A stretch of 64,000 nucleotides of DNA, from contig JALJCS010000001.1 of assembly GCA_023055355.1 (NCBI GenBank), positions 95,527,381 to 95,591,380 of the forward strand. The letters run 5' to 3'. The position numbers and the translations under genes are program-made. Source of the stretch: Agelaius tricolor (Eukaryota > Chordata > Aves > Passeriformes > Icteridae). The notes beneath the pieces were generated by a model. The model searched no databases, had not been told where the DNA came from, and was given only the letters and a program-made list of their open reading frames with translations. This document shows positions 58,827 to 61,550 of this stretch, piece after piece. Within the stretch, counting starts at the first letter, position 1. Every line of letters starts with the position of its first letter.

Positions 58827-61482
58827 AAAGACAATTGTGTGCACATTGGTGTGATGTCTATATATATAAATACATATGTGTGTGCATAATCAGACATATT
58901 TTAAAAATAAATTTTGATTATTTAAAAATTATTAATTTAAAAACTTACATATTTCAATGGAGAGAGTTGGCCTGCATCTGGAGGTATAAGACTGAACACT
59001 GTTGTATTCCATTTCAGGTTTCATTTGTGCAGTACAGTGATGAGGCAAAATCTGAATTTAAACTGAATACATTTGATGACAAAGCCCAGGCCCTGGGTGC
59101 TCTTCAAAACATTCAGTACAGAGGAGGAAACACAAGAACAGGTAATTCTTGCCTGTAATTATATTTATTTAAGATAAAATATTTTCAGAAAATGTGTAAT
59201 TTTCCAAATATTGCATGGCTGAAGAAGTAGGTTTTTCTGTGGTGTTTTAGTTCTGTGCTGTTGCCCTTAAGAAGTAAAAGAATTCTTCTCTTGTGGATAG
59301 TATGGATGATACCTTGTTTATTGCACACTTTGCAGGCAAAGCCCTAACATTTATCAAAGAAAAGGTTTTGACTTGGGAGAGTGGCATGAGGCGAGGTGTT
59401 CCCAAGGTACTTGTTGTTGTCACTGATGGTCGGTCTCAGGATGAGGTGAGGAAAGCAGCGACAGTCATACAGCACTCTGGTAAGCAGTCCACAGCACCTA
59501 CCTGGCTGTTTCTTTTCTGTATTGCTTCAATTATCTGGGAATAATTTACTCATCCTTTATGGACTCAGAAATGTATTCTGAGTATTTGGGAAAACCTCAG
59601 AACTATTCAAAGAATTTGTGCTCTCTGGACCTAGACTTATATTTTCTTTCTTAAGCCTTCTCTCTGGGGAAGGATGTGGCTTCCCAAAGATTTTATATGC
59701 ATATCATTTCAAAGATGTAGCTTTTGGTTACTTCTTCCTCTTTTTGGTGTTCGGACCCCAGAAATCACTGGGAAGTGTACTCCATACTAGTGTTTATGTT
59801 TTAATGGGCCTGGTTTCCTGAGGTTTATGTTTTATCTGGTATAAACCAGTGGATCTCCAGTTTAAGTAACTGTTTTTGAAGGAGCTGGGTCTGAATGGAC
59901 TCCTCTGTTGCCTTTTGAGCTAAGAAGCACTTCCTCATCAGATTTGATGATTGTGGTTTATGTGGGTGTAATGATCTGTTCTTGTCCCAGCACTTGGCAT
60001 TTTGCATTTCAGTGCATGAGCCACCTAGTCCTGATCTCTGAGCAGGGAGATGTTGTACATCCTTATGGGAATCACATGCATGTAAAGCAGAAACTATCAT
60101 CTTCTCTGTCTCTTTAATGTGGAAGAATTAGCTCTGTCTAAATGGTTTCTCAGTCTCCCTGGAAATTATGCTTCAGGGCTTAACTACCCTACTGGTAGGA
60201 GACCTTTGTCTTGCATTTCACCTGTCTTTCTCCATGCTAGTGAGATTGTTGCCTTCATTTACCTAGATAATCAGGAAAGAAGCTGATTGCTGTCCACTGT
60301 AATGGGCTTTGGTATTTGAAACCTGCTGTCATCTCCTCTTTCTGTCTTCTTTTTTCTAGACCAAACTAACCTATTTTTCCTTCAATGTTGTGTTGATTAT
60401 GCTTTTGAGAGCCCTTATAATTTTTAGTTTCCTCTCTACTTGCTCTGTTTTCTACACATATCAAAGCATGCTCAAATCTGGACAGAGTATTTCAGCCAAA
60501 GTTTCACCAGAATTGGCTACAGGGGAATAATTACCTCTTTTTTAAAAAAAAAAAGTTACTTTTATCATTTGGAATAAATGTGAATCCCAGTTTCAGCCTC
60601 CAACTGTCTTTTATAATGTCTGTGCAGCTTCTCTTGAATGAAATTTACACCTGGTGATATGAGTGACTTCTATGGTCTGGTTCTTCTCATTTAACTTAAG
60701 ACATCTGACAACTAAATGTCTAGTCTAAGGCCATCGTGTAGGGTGCTTTTATGACTGGTGAAGAGAGCAACAGATAGGCATGTACAGAAAATGACTTTTC
60801 CTATCCTGAATTTAGCATGTGAGGGAGCTAATATGAATTGCTTTCTGAATCTGCCCATGTCTATCTGGTGATTGCAGAGAAAAGCTAGACAACTTAACTT
60901 AGAAAGTAGGAGTTGCTGAGGTGAATACCACTCTAAGAAAGAGAAACCAAGAGGTATGAAATGCAAGAGATGGAAACAGATAGACACCTGGATAACTAAT
61001 GGTCTGTAAGGTTTTGGCCACAGAACAGATTTGAGATACTGTAGAGTTGAGAGAATTGTATTTTTTGTATTGAAGAGTGAGGAGACTATGTAGCCAAGGC
61101 CACATGAGATTGGATAATGCCCCAAAAAAACAGTGAAAGAGGAGAAAGTTTTGAAAGAAAGATGCAAAACATCTTTCAGAGATTTGACAAGGTGAAAAGA
61201 CATCCAGAATGTGCACTCATAGGTAGCTCATCACAAGTCAATGGTTTGTGCAATATTAACATTAAAAATGTTGATGTATGTTTGCTGCATTTCAGGTAAC
61301 AAGTGTTATTTTTACAGGCTTCAGTGTCTTTGTGGTTGGTGTGGCTGATGTGGATTACAATGAACTGGCCAAGATTGCCAGCAAGCCCAGTGAGCGTCAT
61401 GTATTTATTGTTGATGACTTTGATGCCTTTGAGAAGATTCAAGATAACCTTGTCACCTTTGTGTGTGAGACAGCTACCTCAA
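4592..61482 (+). CDS. COL12A1: Collagen alpha-1(XII) chain, partial gene (45 internal exons; both ends outside the window)
   Basis: This is the span of the joined coding exons of type XII collagen, a homotrimeric FACIT collagen secreted into the matrix, where it decorates collagen I fibrils in tendon, ligament, skin, muscle and periosteum. Read together, the exons encode 2,484 residues with 18 fibronectin type III and 4 von Willebrand A domains in the order FN3, vWA, FN3, vWA, six FN3, vWA, ten FN3, vWA. That order is diagnostic for collagen XII; collagen XIV has fewer domains. All introns are GT-AG, and all domain borders fall at phase-1 introns. All four vWA domains keep a DxSxS MIDAS motif and are flanked by a cysteine pair. 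The signal-peptide exon and the TSPN-like and collagenous exons are not in the window. No stop codon or frameshift was seen. Identity is certain at family level; the avian origin is inferred from CR1 repeats. Confidence 0.97.
5386..5529 (+). CDS. COL12A1: COL12A1 window exon 2: FN3-1, second half
   Basis: Encodes the C-terminal strands of FN3-1 ([15 protein letters not shown], then a [12 protein letters not shown] core). The usual LxPxTxY motif is weak here (LTADVEY). The intron inside this FN3 is in phase 1, as in FN3-17 and FN3-18 but unlike FN3-9 to FN3-16. The donor is GTAAGT. The following 881-nt intron is featureless. Confidence 0.96.
6411..6467 (+). CDS. COL12A1: COL12A1 window exon 3: short linker before vWA1
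   Basis: This 57-nt phase 1-1 exon encodes a charged, flexible linker ([19 protein letters not shown]) between FN3-1 and vWA1. It follows a good pyrimidine tract ending in GTGTAG and is followed by GTAAGG. Collagen XII has an acidic/basic linker at this place. The 664-nt intron after it shows nothing else. Confidence 0.92.
7132..7395 (+). CDS. COL12A1: COL12A1 window exon 4: vWA1, first part with MIDAS
   Basis: Begins with the cysteine that should pair across the domain (RCSISAM), then strand A with the metal-binding DGSWS motif and the GVVQYSS and EFNLNQY segments. It ends in GGNTMTG, which carries the MIDAS threonine. The phase-1 intron after TG is shared with vWA3 and vWA4. A glycine stands in NNFGYILDF where I recall a basic residue in other vertebrates. 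A 113-nt intron follows. Confidence 0.97.
7509..7673 (+). CDS. COL12A1: COL12A1 window exon 5: vWA1, middle part
   Basis: Encodes the helix [11 protein letters not shown] and the strand [13 protein letters not shown] with the third MIDAS aspartate, ending at VEVFSLG. The exon is 165 nt and phase 1-1, the same length as exon 18 of vWA3, which points to a common ancestor. A 456-nt intron follows with nothing recognisable. Confidence 0.97.
8130..8303 (+). CDS. COL12A1: COL12A1 window exon 6: vWA1, C-terminal part
   Basis: Encodes the last helix-strand-helix of vWA1 ([20 protein letters not shown]), the closing cysteine (LQVCSGV) and the acidic linker ELVSGEE into FN3-2. It starts after CTTCTAG and ends before GTGAGA. 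The 812-nt intron after it holds only a tandem duplication of ATTGAGAACC at 8621-8640. Confidence 0.97.
9116..9406 (+). CDS. COL12A1: COL12A1 window exon 7: FN3-2, complete in one exon
   Basis: This 291-nt phase 1-1 exon encodes a whole FN3 domain: [10 protein letters not shown] opening, core tryptophan in [14 protein letters not shown], and the [14 protein letters not shown] signature. Its tail (KTQQVKVQV) links it to vWA2. FN3-2 to FN3-7 are all single-exon domains. A 223-nt intron follows. Confidence 0.97.
9630..10232 (+). CDS. COL12A1: COL12A1 window exon 8: vWA2, complete in one 603-nt exon
   Basis: The whole second vWA domain lies in one exon: [20 protein letters not shown] with the DGSYS MIDAS, the GGSTNTG threonine loop, [22 protein letters not shown] and the closing cysteine in TQSVCLR. 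vWA1, vWA3 and vWA4 are split into three or four exons, so vWA2 has lost, or never gained, those introns. Both ends are phase 1. The acceptor is CTTTGCAG and the donor GTAAGC. Confidence 0.97.
10233..11603 (+). other. Intron 8 (1,371 nt)
   Basis: AT-rich intron between vWA2 and FN3-3. An open frame after a TTTCAG at about 10985-10990 has no match to collagen XII and no sensible donor in frame, so I do not call it an exon. No repeat recognised. Confidence 0.7.
11604..11876 (+). CDS. COL12A1: COL12A1 window exon 9: FN3-3
   Basis: A complete FN3 domain in a 273-nt phase 1-1 exon: [20 protein letters not shown] opening, [15 protein letters not shown], and the [17 protein letters not shown] signature. 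It ends with the acidic DGEETTLE hinge before GTAGGA. It belongs to the XIIA-only block. Confidence 0.97.
11877..14138 (+). other. Intron 9 (2,262 nt)
   Basis: AT-rich. I recognise no repeat family and no exon. A minus-strand open frame at 13054-13320 is somewhat less AT-rich than its surroundings but resembles nothing I know. Confidence 0.65.
14139..14411 (+). CDS. COL12A1: COL12A1 window exon 10: FN3-4
   Basis: A 273-nt phase 1-1 exon with a whole FN3: [31 protein letters not shown], and a [14 protein letters not shown] core. The K/R-G-x-P-R-N-L opening is shared by exons 10, 11 and 12 and suggests recent tandem duplication of single exons. The 914-nt intron after it is AT-rich and unremarkable. 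Confidence 0.97.
15326..15598 (+). CDS. COL12A1: COL12A1 window exon 11: FN3-5
   Basis: A 273-nt phase 1-1 exon: [38 protein letters not shown], then [18 protein letters not shown]. The end of the domain contains two Ser-Gly pairs in acidic context (ASGAGD, SGEGE), possible glycosaminoglycan attachment points in the XIIA form. The donor is GTAATT. Confidence 0.97.
15599..26822 (+). other. Intron 11, the largest visible intron (11,224 nt)
   Basis: Separates FN3-5 from FN3-6. The only element I can name is the CR1 copy at 25920-26403. Between 15.6 and 25.9 kb I see no exon, no known repeat and no RNA gene on either strand. Less AT-rich patches with CpG-poor, repeat-like texture (about 16.6-17.3, 22.1-22.6 and 25.2-25.5 kb) may be ancient repeats. 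Many short open frames on both strands are chance frames. Confidence 0.7.
25920..26403 (+). mobile_element. CR1 LINE, 5'-truncated and internally deleted
   Basis: Contains CR1 landmarks in order: GGAGTTCAATAAGGGCAAGT near the left end, an ERDLGVL-like coding remnant of the reverse-transcriptase ORF around 26050-26090, the GGCACTGGAACAGGCTCCCC block of the 3' region, the CCCTTCCAACTCAACAG motif and a terminal ATTCTGTTATTCTGTGA tail ending at 26403. Roughly 350-400 nt expected between the RT remnant and the 3' region are missing at about 26095-26115. It is inserted in the sense direction and cannot be active. Confidence 0.88.
26823..27092 (+). CDS. COL12A1: COL12A1 window exon 12: FN3-6
   Basis: A 270-nt phase 1-1 exon: [37 protein letters not shown], and [20 protein letters not shown]. 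The tail [11 protein letters not shown] is a good candidate for glycosaminoglycan attachment because the Ser-Gly is followed by acidic residues. The donor is GTAAGT. Confidence 0.97.
27093..28967 (+). other. Intron 12 (1,875 nt)
   Basis: Nothing identified. The part from about 27.6 to 28.2 kb is less AT-rich than its surroundings and may be an old repeat, but I cannot assign it. The intron ends in an unusually weak acceptor (CACTGAAAAG). Confidence 0.65.
28968..29234 (+). CDS. COL12A1: COL12A1 window exon 13: FN3-7
   Basis: A 267-nt phase 1-1 exon encoding [38 protein letters not shown], and [18 protein letters not shown]. The acceptor is poor: the bases just before the AG are purine-rich (TGAAAAG) and the pyrimidine tract is short. 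Skipping would remove exactly one FN3 and keep the frame. It is a divergent FN3, without the R-G-x-P-R-N-L start of its neighbours. Confidence 0.94.
29235..31154 (+). other. Intron 13 (1,920 nt)
   Basis: AT-rich, with an interrupted (AT)n tract at 31053-31081 shortly before the FN3-8 exon. No exon or mobile element recognised. Confidence 0.7.
31053..31081. repeat. Interrupted (AT)n microsatellite
   Basis: Alternating AT with a single TT interruption at 31070-31072, located 73 nt before the exon 14 acceptor. Confidence 0.9.
31155..31347 (+). CDS. COL12A1: COL12A1 window exon 14: FN3-8, first part
   Basis: Encodes [39 protein letters not shown] and [13 protein letters not shown]. The exon ends in phase 2 (AG before GTATGC), so FN3-8 is the only FN3 here with a phase-2 internal intron, cut later in the domain than in the others. 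The acceptor is CCTTTCAG. Confidence 0.96.
31348..32915 (+). other. Intron 14 (1,568 nt), more than half of it a CR1 copy
   Basis: Interrupts FN3-8. The left part is plain AT-rich sequence, 31836-32690 is a minus-strand CR1, and the right part is a normal intron end with a TTTCAG acceptor. Confidence 0.85.
31836..32690 (-). mobile_element. CR1 LINE, 5'-truncated, opposite to the gene
   Basis: Reads from a 3'-tail remnant (AATCATGCAGTCATAGAATG) through GGGTTGAAAGTAACTTTAGA and ATCATCTAGTTCCAACCTC, then the long CR1 3' region including GGACACTGTACCCCAGGTGG. Continuous similarity runs to about 32690, where the truncated 5' end lies. Any coding part is degraded. The insertion sits in the intron that splits FN3-8, more than 220 nt from the next exon. 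Borders are good to about 10 nt. Confidence 0.9.
32916..33037 (+). CDS. COL12A1: COL12A1 window exon 15: FN3-8, second part and hinge
   Basis: Completes FN3-8 ([20 protein letters not shown]) and the hinge [15 protein letters not shown] towards vWA3. It enters in phase 2 and leaves in phase 1 before GTAAAC. It is the last exon of the block expected to be absent from the short XIIB form. Confidence 0.96.
33038..35659 (+). other. Intron 15 (2,622 nt), in front of the XIIB splice target
   Basis: Lies between the XIIA-only block and vWA3. It holds a pure 28-nt T run at 34847-34874 and, at 33612-33842, an open frame with a strongly hydrophobic stretch that does not resemble collagen XII. No mobile element recognised. 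In the short form the upstream signal-peptide exon is joined to the acceptor at the end of this intron. Confidence 0.75.
34847..34874. repeat. Poly(T) run, 28 nt
   Basis: Pure T homopolymer. It could be an inserted poly(A) tail in reverse orientation, but no retroelement body is visible beside it. It is liable to length error in sequencing. Confidence 0.95.
35660..35809 (+). CDS. COL12A1: COL12A1 window exon 16: vWA3, first part with MIDAS; first shared exon of XIIA and XIIB
   Basis: Encodes [20 protein letters not shown]: the opening cysteine, the DGSWS MIDAS and the first helix ([19 protein letters not shown]), ending at VQIG. The exon is 150 nt and phase 1-1. From the known protein forms, the short form keeps the signal peptide and resumes just before vWA3, which places the XIIB junction at this acceptor (ACACTGCAG). 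The next intron is only 86 nt, the shortest seen. Confidence 0.96.
35896..36015 (+). CDS. COL12A1: COL12A1 window exon 17: vWA3, second part
   Basis: A 120-nt phase 1-1 exon: [19 protein letters not shown] to [11 protein letters not shown] with the MIDAS threonine. The intron position after TG matches vWA1 and vWA4. The 528-nt intron after it has no recognisable element. Confidence 0.96.
36544..36708 (+). CDS. COL12A1: COL12A1 window exon 18: vWA3, third part
   Basis: A 165-nt phase 1-1 exon: [34 protein letters not shown] with the third MIDAS aspartate, and GVELYAIG. Same length and borders as exon 5 of vWA1. A 189-nt intron follows. Confidence 0.96.
36898..37044 (+). CDS. COL12A1: COL12A1 window exon 19: vWA3, C-terminal part
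   Basis: Encodes [30 protein letters not shown], the closing cysteine (TNLCNSV) and the KGPG hinge. A sequon (NVT) lies in VDNVTTNLC. The acceptor is a long pyrimidine tract ending in GTAAG. The 622-nt intron after it is featureless. Confidence 0.95.
37667..37806 (+). CDS. COL12A1: COL12A1 window exon 20: FN3-9, first half
   Basis: 140 nt, phase 1 to 0: [38 protein letters not shown]. This starts the long run of FN3 domains split by a phase-0 intron in the middle. The donor is GTTAGT. The 1,147-nt intron that follows shows no repeat I know. Confidence 0.96.
38954..39083 (+). CDS. COL12A1: COL12A1 window exon 21: FN3-9, second half
   Basis: 130 nt, phase 0 to 1: [36 protein letters not shown]. 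The 130-nt size is repeated exactly in exons 23, 25, 30, 32, 34 and 36. The 1,043-nt intron after it is AT-rich and empty. Confidence 0.96.
40127..40272 (+). CDS. COL12A1: COL12A1 window exon 22: FN3-10, first half
   Basis: 146 nt, phase 1 to 0: [37 protein letters not shown]. Contains a sequon (NAT in EPVNATVPA). A 266-nt intron follows. Confidence 0.95.
40539..40668 (+). CDS. COL12A1: COL12A1 window exon 23: FN3-10, second half
   Basis: 130 nt, phase 0 to 1: [36 protein letters not shown]. The 788-nt intron after it contains a 142-residue open frame (40880-41308) of low complexity that I read as chance. Confidence 0.95.
41457..41596 (+). CDS. COL12A1: COL12A1 window exon 24: FN3-11, first half
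   Basis: 140 nt, phase 1 to 0: [37 protein letters not shown]. It follows a T-rich tract ending in TTACAG. The 752-nt intron after it holds nothing recognised. Confidence 0.96.
42349..42478 (+). CDS. COL12A1: COL12A1 window exon 25: FN3-11, second half
   Basis: 130 nt, phase 0 to 1: [36 protein letters not shown]. The donor is GTAAGT. The 1,383-nt intron that follows is unremarkable. Confidence 0.96.
43862..44001 (+). CDS. COL12A1: COL12A1 window exon 26: FN3-12, first half
   Basis: 140 nt, phase 1 to 0: [38 protein letters not shown]. The acceptor CTCATAATAG is short of pyrimidines near the AG but is preceded by TTTTTCCTTTTCTC. A 252-nt intron follows. Confidence 0.95.
44254..44386 (+). 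CDS. COL12A1: COL12A1 window exon 27: FN3-12, second half
   Basis: 133 nt, phase 0 to 1: [38 protein letters not shown]. It is one codon longer than the standard 130-nt second-half exon. The acceptor is CTTCACAAG. A 101-nt intron follows. Confidence 0.95.
44488..44514 (+). CDS. COL12A1: COL12A1 window exon 28: 27-nt microexon between FN3-12 and FN3-13
   Basis: Encodes LPLVPITTQ. The acceptor TTTTTTCCTAG and the donor GTAAGA are both strong, and entry and exit are both phase 1, so it adds nine residues of hinge without changing frame. I recall a similar short hydrophobic-plus-TTQ hinge in mammalian collagen XII, which supports it being real. Its size and the 101-nt and 310-nt flanking introns make it a candidate for regulated inclusion. 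Confidence 0.88.
44825..44967 (+). CDS. COL12A1: COL12A1 window exon 29: FN3-13, first half
   Basis: 143 nt, phase 1 to 0: [38 protein letters not shown]. It has a sequon (NAT). The SGPRN opening recurs in exon 35. The donor is GTAACT. Confidence 0.96.
45200..45275 (-). mobile_element. Short CR1 3'-end fragment
   Basis: AATCACATAATCATAGACTC followed by ATTCAGGTTGGAAAAGATCT and a diverged CCAACTG is the reverse complement of a CR1 3' terminus. Only the last ~75 nt are recognisable, fitting a strongly 5'-truncated insertion. Confidence 0.8.
45579..45623. repeat. Three near-tandem copies of a 12-mer
   Basis: GATTCTTTTACT occurs at 45579-45590, 45598-45609 and 45612-45623, separated by 7 and 2 nt of GT/GA-rich spacer. 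It is a minisatellite-like local duplication. Confidence 0.9.
47153..47282 (+). CDS. COL12A1: COL12A1 window exon 30: FN3-13, second half
   Basis: 130 nt, phase 0 to 1: [37 protein letters not shown]. The tail TGRGRT is repeated in other second halves as [12 protein letters not shown] and AQGRT. The 842-nt intron after it has no recognised element. Confidence 0.97.
48125..48264 (+). CDS. COL12A1: COL12A1 window exon 31: FN3-14, first half
   Basis: 140 nt, phase 1 to 0: [38 protein letters not shown]. The donor is GTAAAT. The 1,077-nt intron after it contains a perfect 12-bp hairpin at 49151-49178. Confidence 0.97.
49151..49178. repeat. Inverted repeat, 12-bp perfect arms, 4-nt loop
   Basis: ATCTTCTTGAAC (49151-49162) and GTTCAAGAAGAT (49167-49178) are exact reverse complements around AGCA. 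It lies 163 nt upstream of the exon 32 acceptor. Confidence 0.92.
49342..49471 (+). CDS. COL12A1: COL12A1 window exon 32: FN3-14, second half
   Basis: 130 nt, phase 0 to 1: [39 protein letters not shown]. The donor is GTAAGT. The 653-nt intron after it holds nothing recognised. Confidence 0.97.
50125..50267 (+). CDS. COL12A1: COL12A1 window exon 33: FN3-15, first half
   Basis: 143 nt, phase 1 to 0: [38 protein letters not shown]. The 901-nt intron after it is AT-rich and empty. Confidence 0.97.
51169..51298 (+). CDS. COL12A1: COL12A1 window exon 34: FN3-15, second half
   Basis: 130 nt, phase 0 to 1: [39 protein letters not shown]. The 905-nt intron after it holds nothing I can name. Confidence 0.97.
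52204..52346 (+). CDS. COL12A1: COL12A1 window exon 35: FN3-16, first half
   Basis: 143 nt, phase 1 to 0: [38 protein letters not shown]. The 1,387-nt intron after it contains several short chance open frames but no exon or repeat. Confidence 0.97.
53734..53863 (+). CDS. COL12A1: COL12A1 window exon 36: FN3-16, second half
   Basis: 130 nt, phase 0 to 1: [39 protein letters not shown]. The donor GTAATT is weaker than most. A 196-nt intron follows. Confidence 0.97.
54060..54179 (+). CDS. COL12A1: COL12A1 window exon 37: FN3-17, first part
   Basis: 120 nt, phase 1-1: [38 protein letters not shown]. The internal intron changes from phase 0 to phase 1 here, marking a different exon lineage from FN3-9 to FN3-16. 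The 605-nt intron after it holds nothing recognised. Confidence 0.97.
54785..54931 (+). CDS. COL12A1: COL12A1 window exon 38: FN3-17, second part
   Basis: 147 nt, phase 1-1: [38 protein letters not shown]. The acceptor GATTCAAG has a modest pyrimidine tract. The 700-nt intron after it is featureless. Confidence 0.96.
55632..55748 (+). CDS. COL12A1: COL12A1 window exon 39: FN3-18, first part
   Basis: 117 nt, phase 1-1: [37 protein letters not shown]. It carries a sequon (NVT) and a cysteine that could pair with the one in exon 40. It has the same length and phases as exon 1. The 425-nt intron after it is empty. Confidence 0.96.
56174..56320 (+). CDS. COL12A1: COL12A1 window exon 40: FN3-18, second part
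   Basis: 147 nt, phase 1-1: [40 protein letters not shown]. It has a sequon (NAT). The donor is GTAGGT. An 87-nt intron follows. Confidence 0.96.
56408..56482 (+). CDS. COL12A1: COL12A1 window exon 41: proline-rich linker before vWA4
   Basis: A 75-nt phase 1-1 exon: [20 protein letters not shown] then PARD. The dense prolines should form a stiff polyproline-II spacer between the FN3 array and vWA4. The threonines could be O-glycosylated (inference). The 534-nt intron after it holds nothing recognised. Confidence 0.95.
57017..57156 (+). CDS. COL12A1: COL12A1 window exon 42: vWA4, first part with MIDAS
   Basis: 140 nt, phase 1 to 0: [20 protein letters not shown] with the opening cysteine and DASWS, a variant of DGSWS that keeps all metal-binding positions. 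It ends at PAGIQ. The intron is in phase 0, whereas the equivalent vWA3 intron is in phase 1 and shifted slightly. Confidence 0.96.
57157..59017 (+). other. Intron 42 (1,861 nt) with a tetranucleotide microsatellite
   Basis: AT-rich, with (GAAA)13 at 58777-58828, 189 nt upstream of the next acceptor. No exon or mobile element seen. Confidence 0.8.
58777..58828. repeat. (GAAA)13 microsatellite
   Basis: Thirteen perfect GAAA units, a purine-only tract on the transcribed-sense strand. It generates a lysine/glutamate-rich open frame that reads into exon 43, but this is not coding. Confidence 0.96.
59018..59141 (+). CDS. COL12A1: COL12A1 window exon 43: vWA4, second part
   Basis: 124 nt, phase 0 to 1: [31 protein letters not shown] with the MIDAS threonine. 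The donor is GTAATT. A 194-nt intron follows. Confidence 0.96.
59336..59479 (+). CDS. COL12A1: COL12A1 window exon 44: vWA4, third part
   Basis: 144 nt, phase 1-1: [34 protein letters not shown] with the third MIDAS aspartate, ending at IQHSG. Confidence 0.96.
59480..61317 (+). other. Intron 44 (1,838 nt)
   Basis: Contains an old CR1 fragment (60350-60545). A 163-codon open frame on the minus strand (60712-61203) has no recognisable domain and is probably chance or ancient repeat. An internal TTTCAG at 61291-61296 is an alternative-looking acceptor 22 nt upstream of the true one. Confidence 0.7.
60350..60545 (-). mobile_element. Old CR1-like LINE fragment
   Basis: CTAGACCAAACTAACCTATT, CTGGACAGAGTATTTCAGCC and GGGGAATAATTACCTC are in the order and spacing of an ancient CR1 subfamily in reverse orientation. 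Divergence is high, so this is an old insertion. Assigned by pattern memory. Confidence 0.6.
61318..61482 (+). CDS. COL12A1: COL12A1 window exon 45: vWA4, C-terminal part (last exon in the window)
   Basis: 165 nt, phase 1-1: [38 protein letters not shown] and the closing cysteine ([10 protein letters not shown]). The donor is GTAAGT. The next exon, which should begin the TSPN-like domain, is not in the remaining 2.5 kb. Confidence 0.96.
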
Positions 61483-61550
61483 GTAAGTAGAAGACATTGG
61501 TTTCCCTTTCCCCAAATTAATATGTTTGCTTATATACTGCTAAAAGTGAG

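Noticed and set aside
58739..59158. 139-codon frame with a [10 protein letters not shown] repeat merging into exon 43
   Set aside because: The repeat is the GAAA microsatellite. The true exon starts after ATTTCAG at 59018.
61291..61317. Alternative acceptor TTTCAG at 61296 for exon 45
   Set aside because: Using it would shift the frame and add an in-frame stop. The TTTTTACAG at 61317 gives the conserved [11 protein letters not shown] start.
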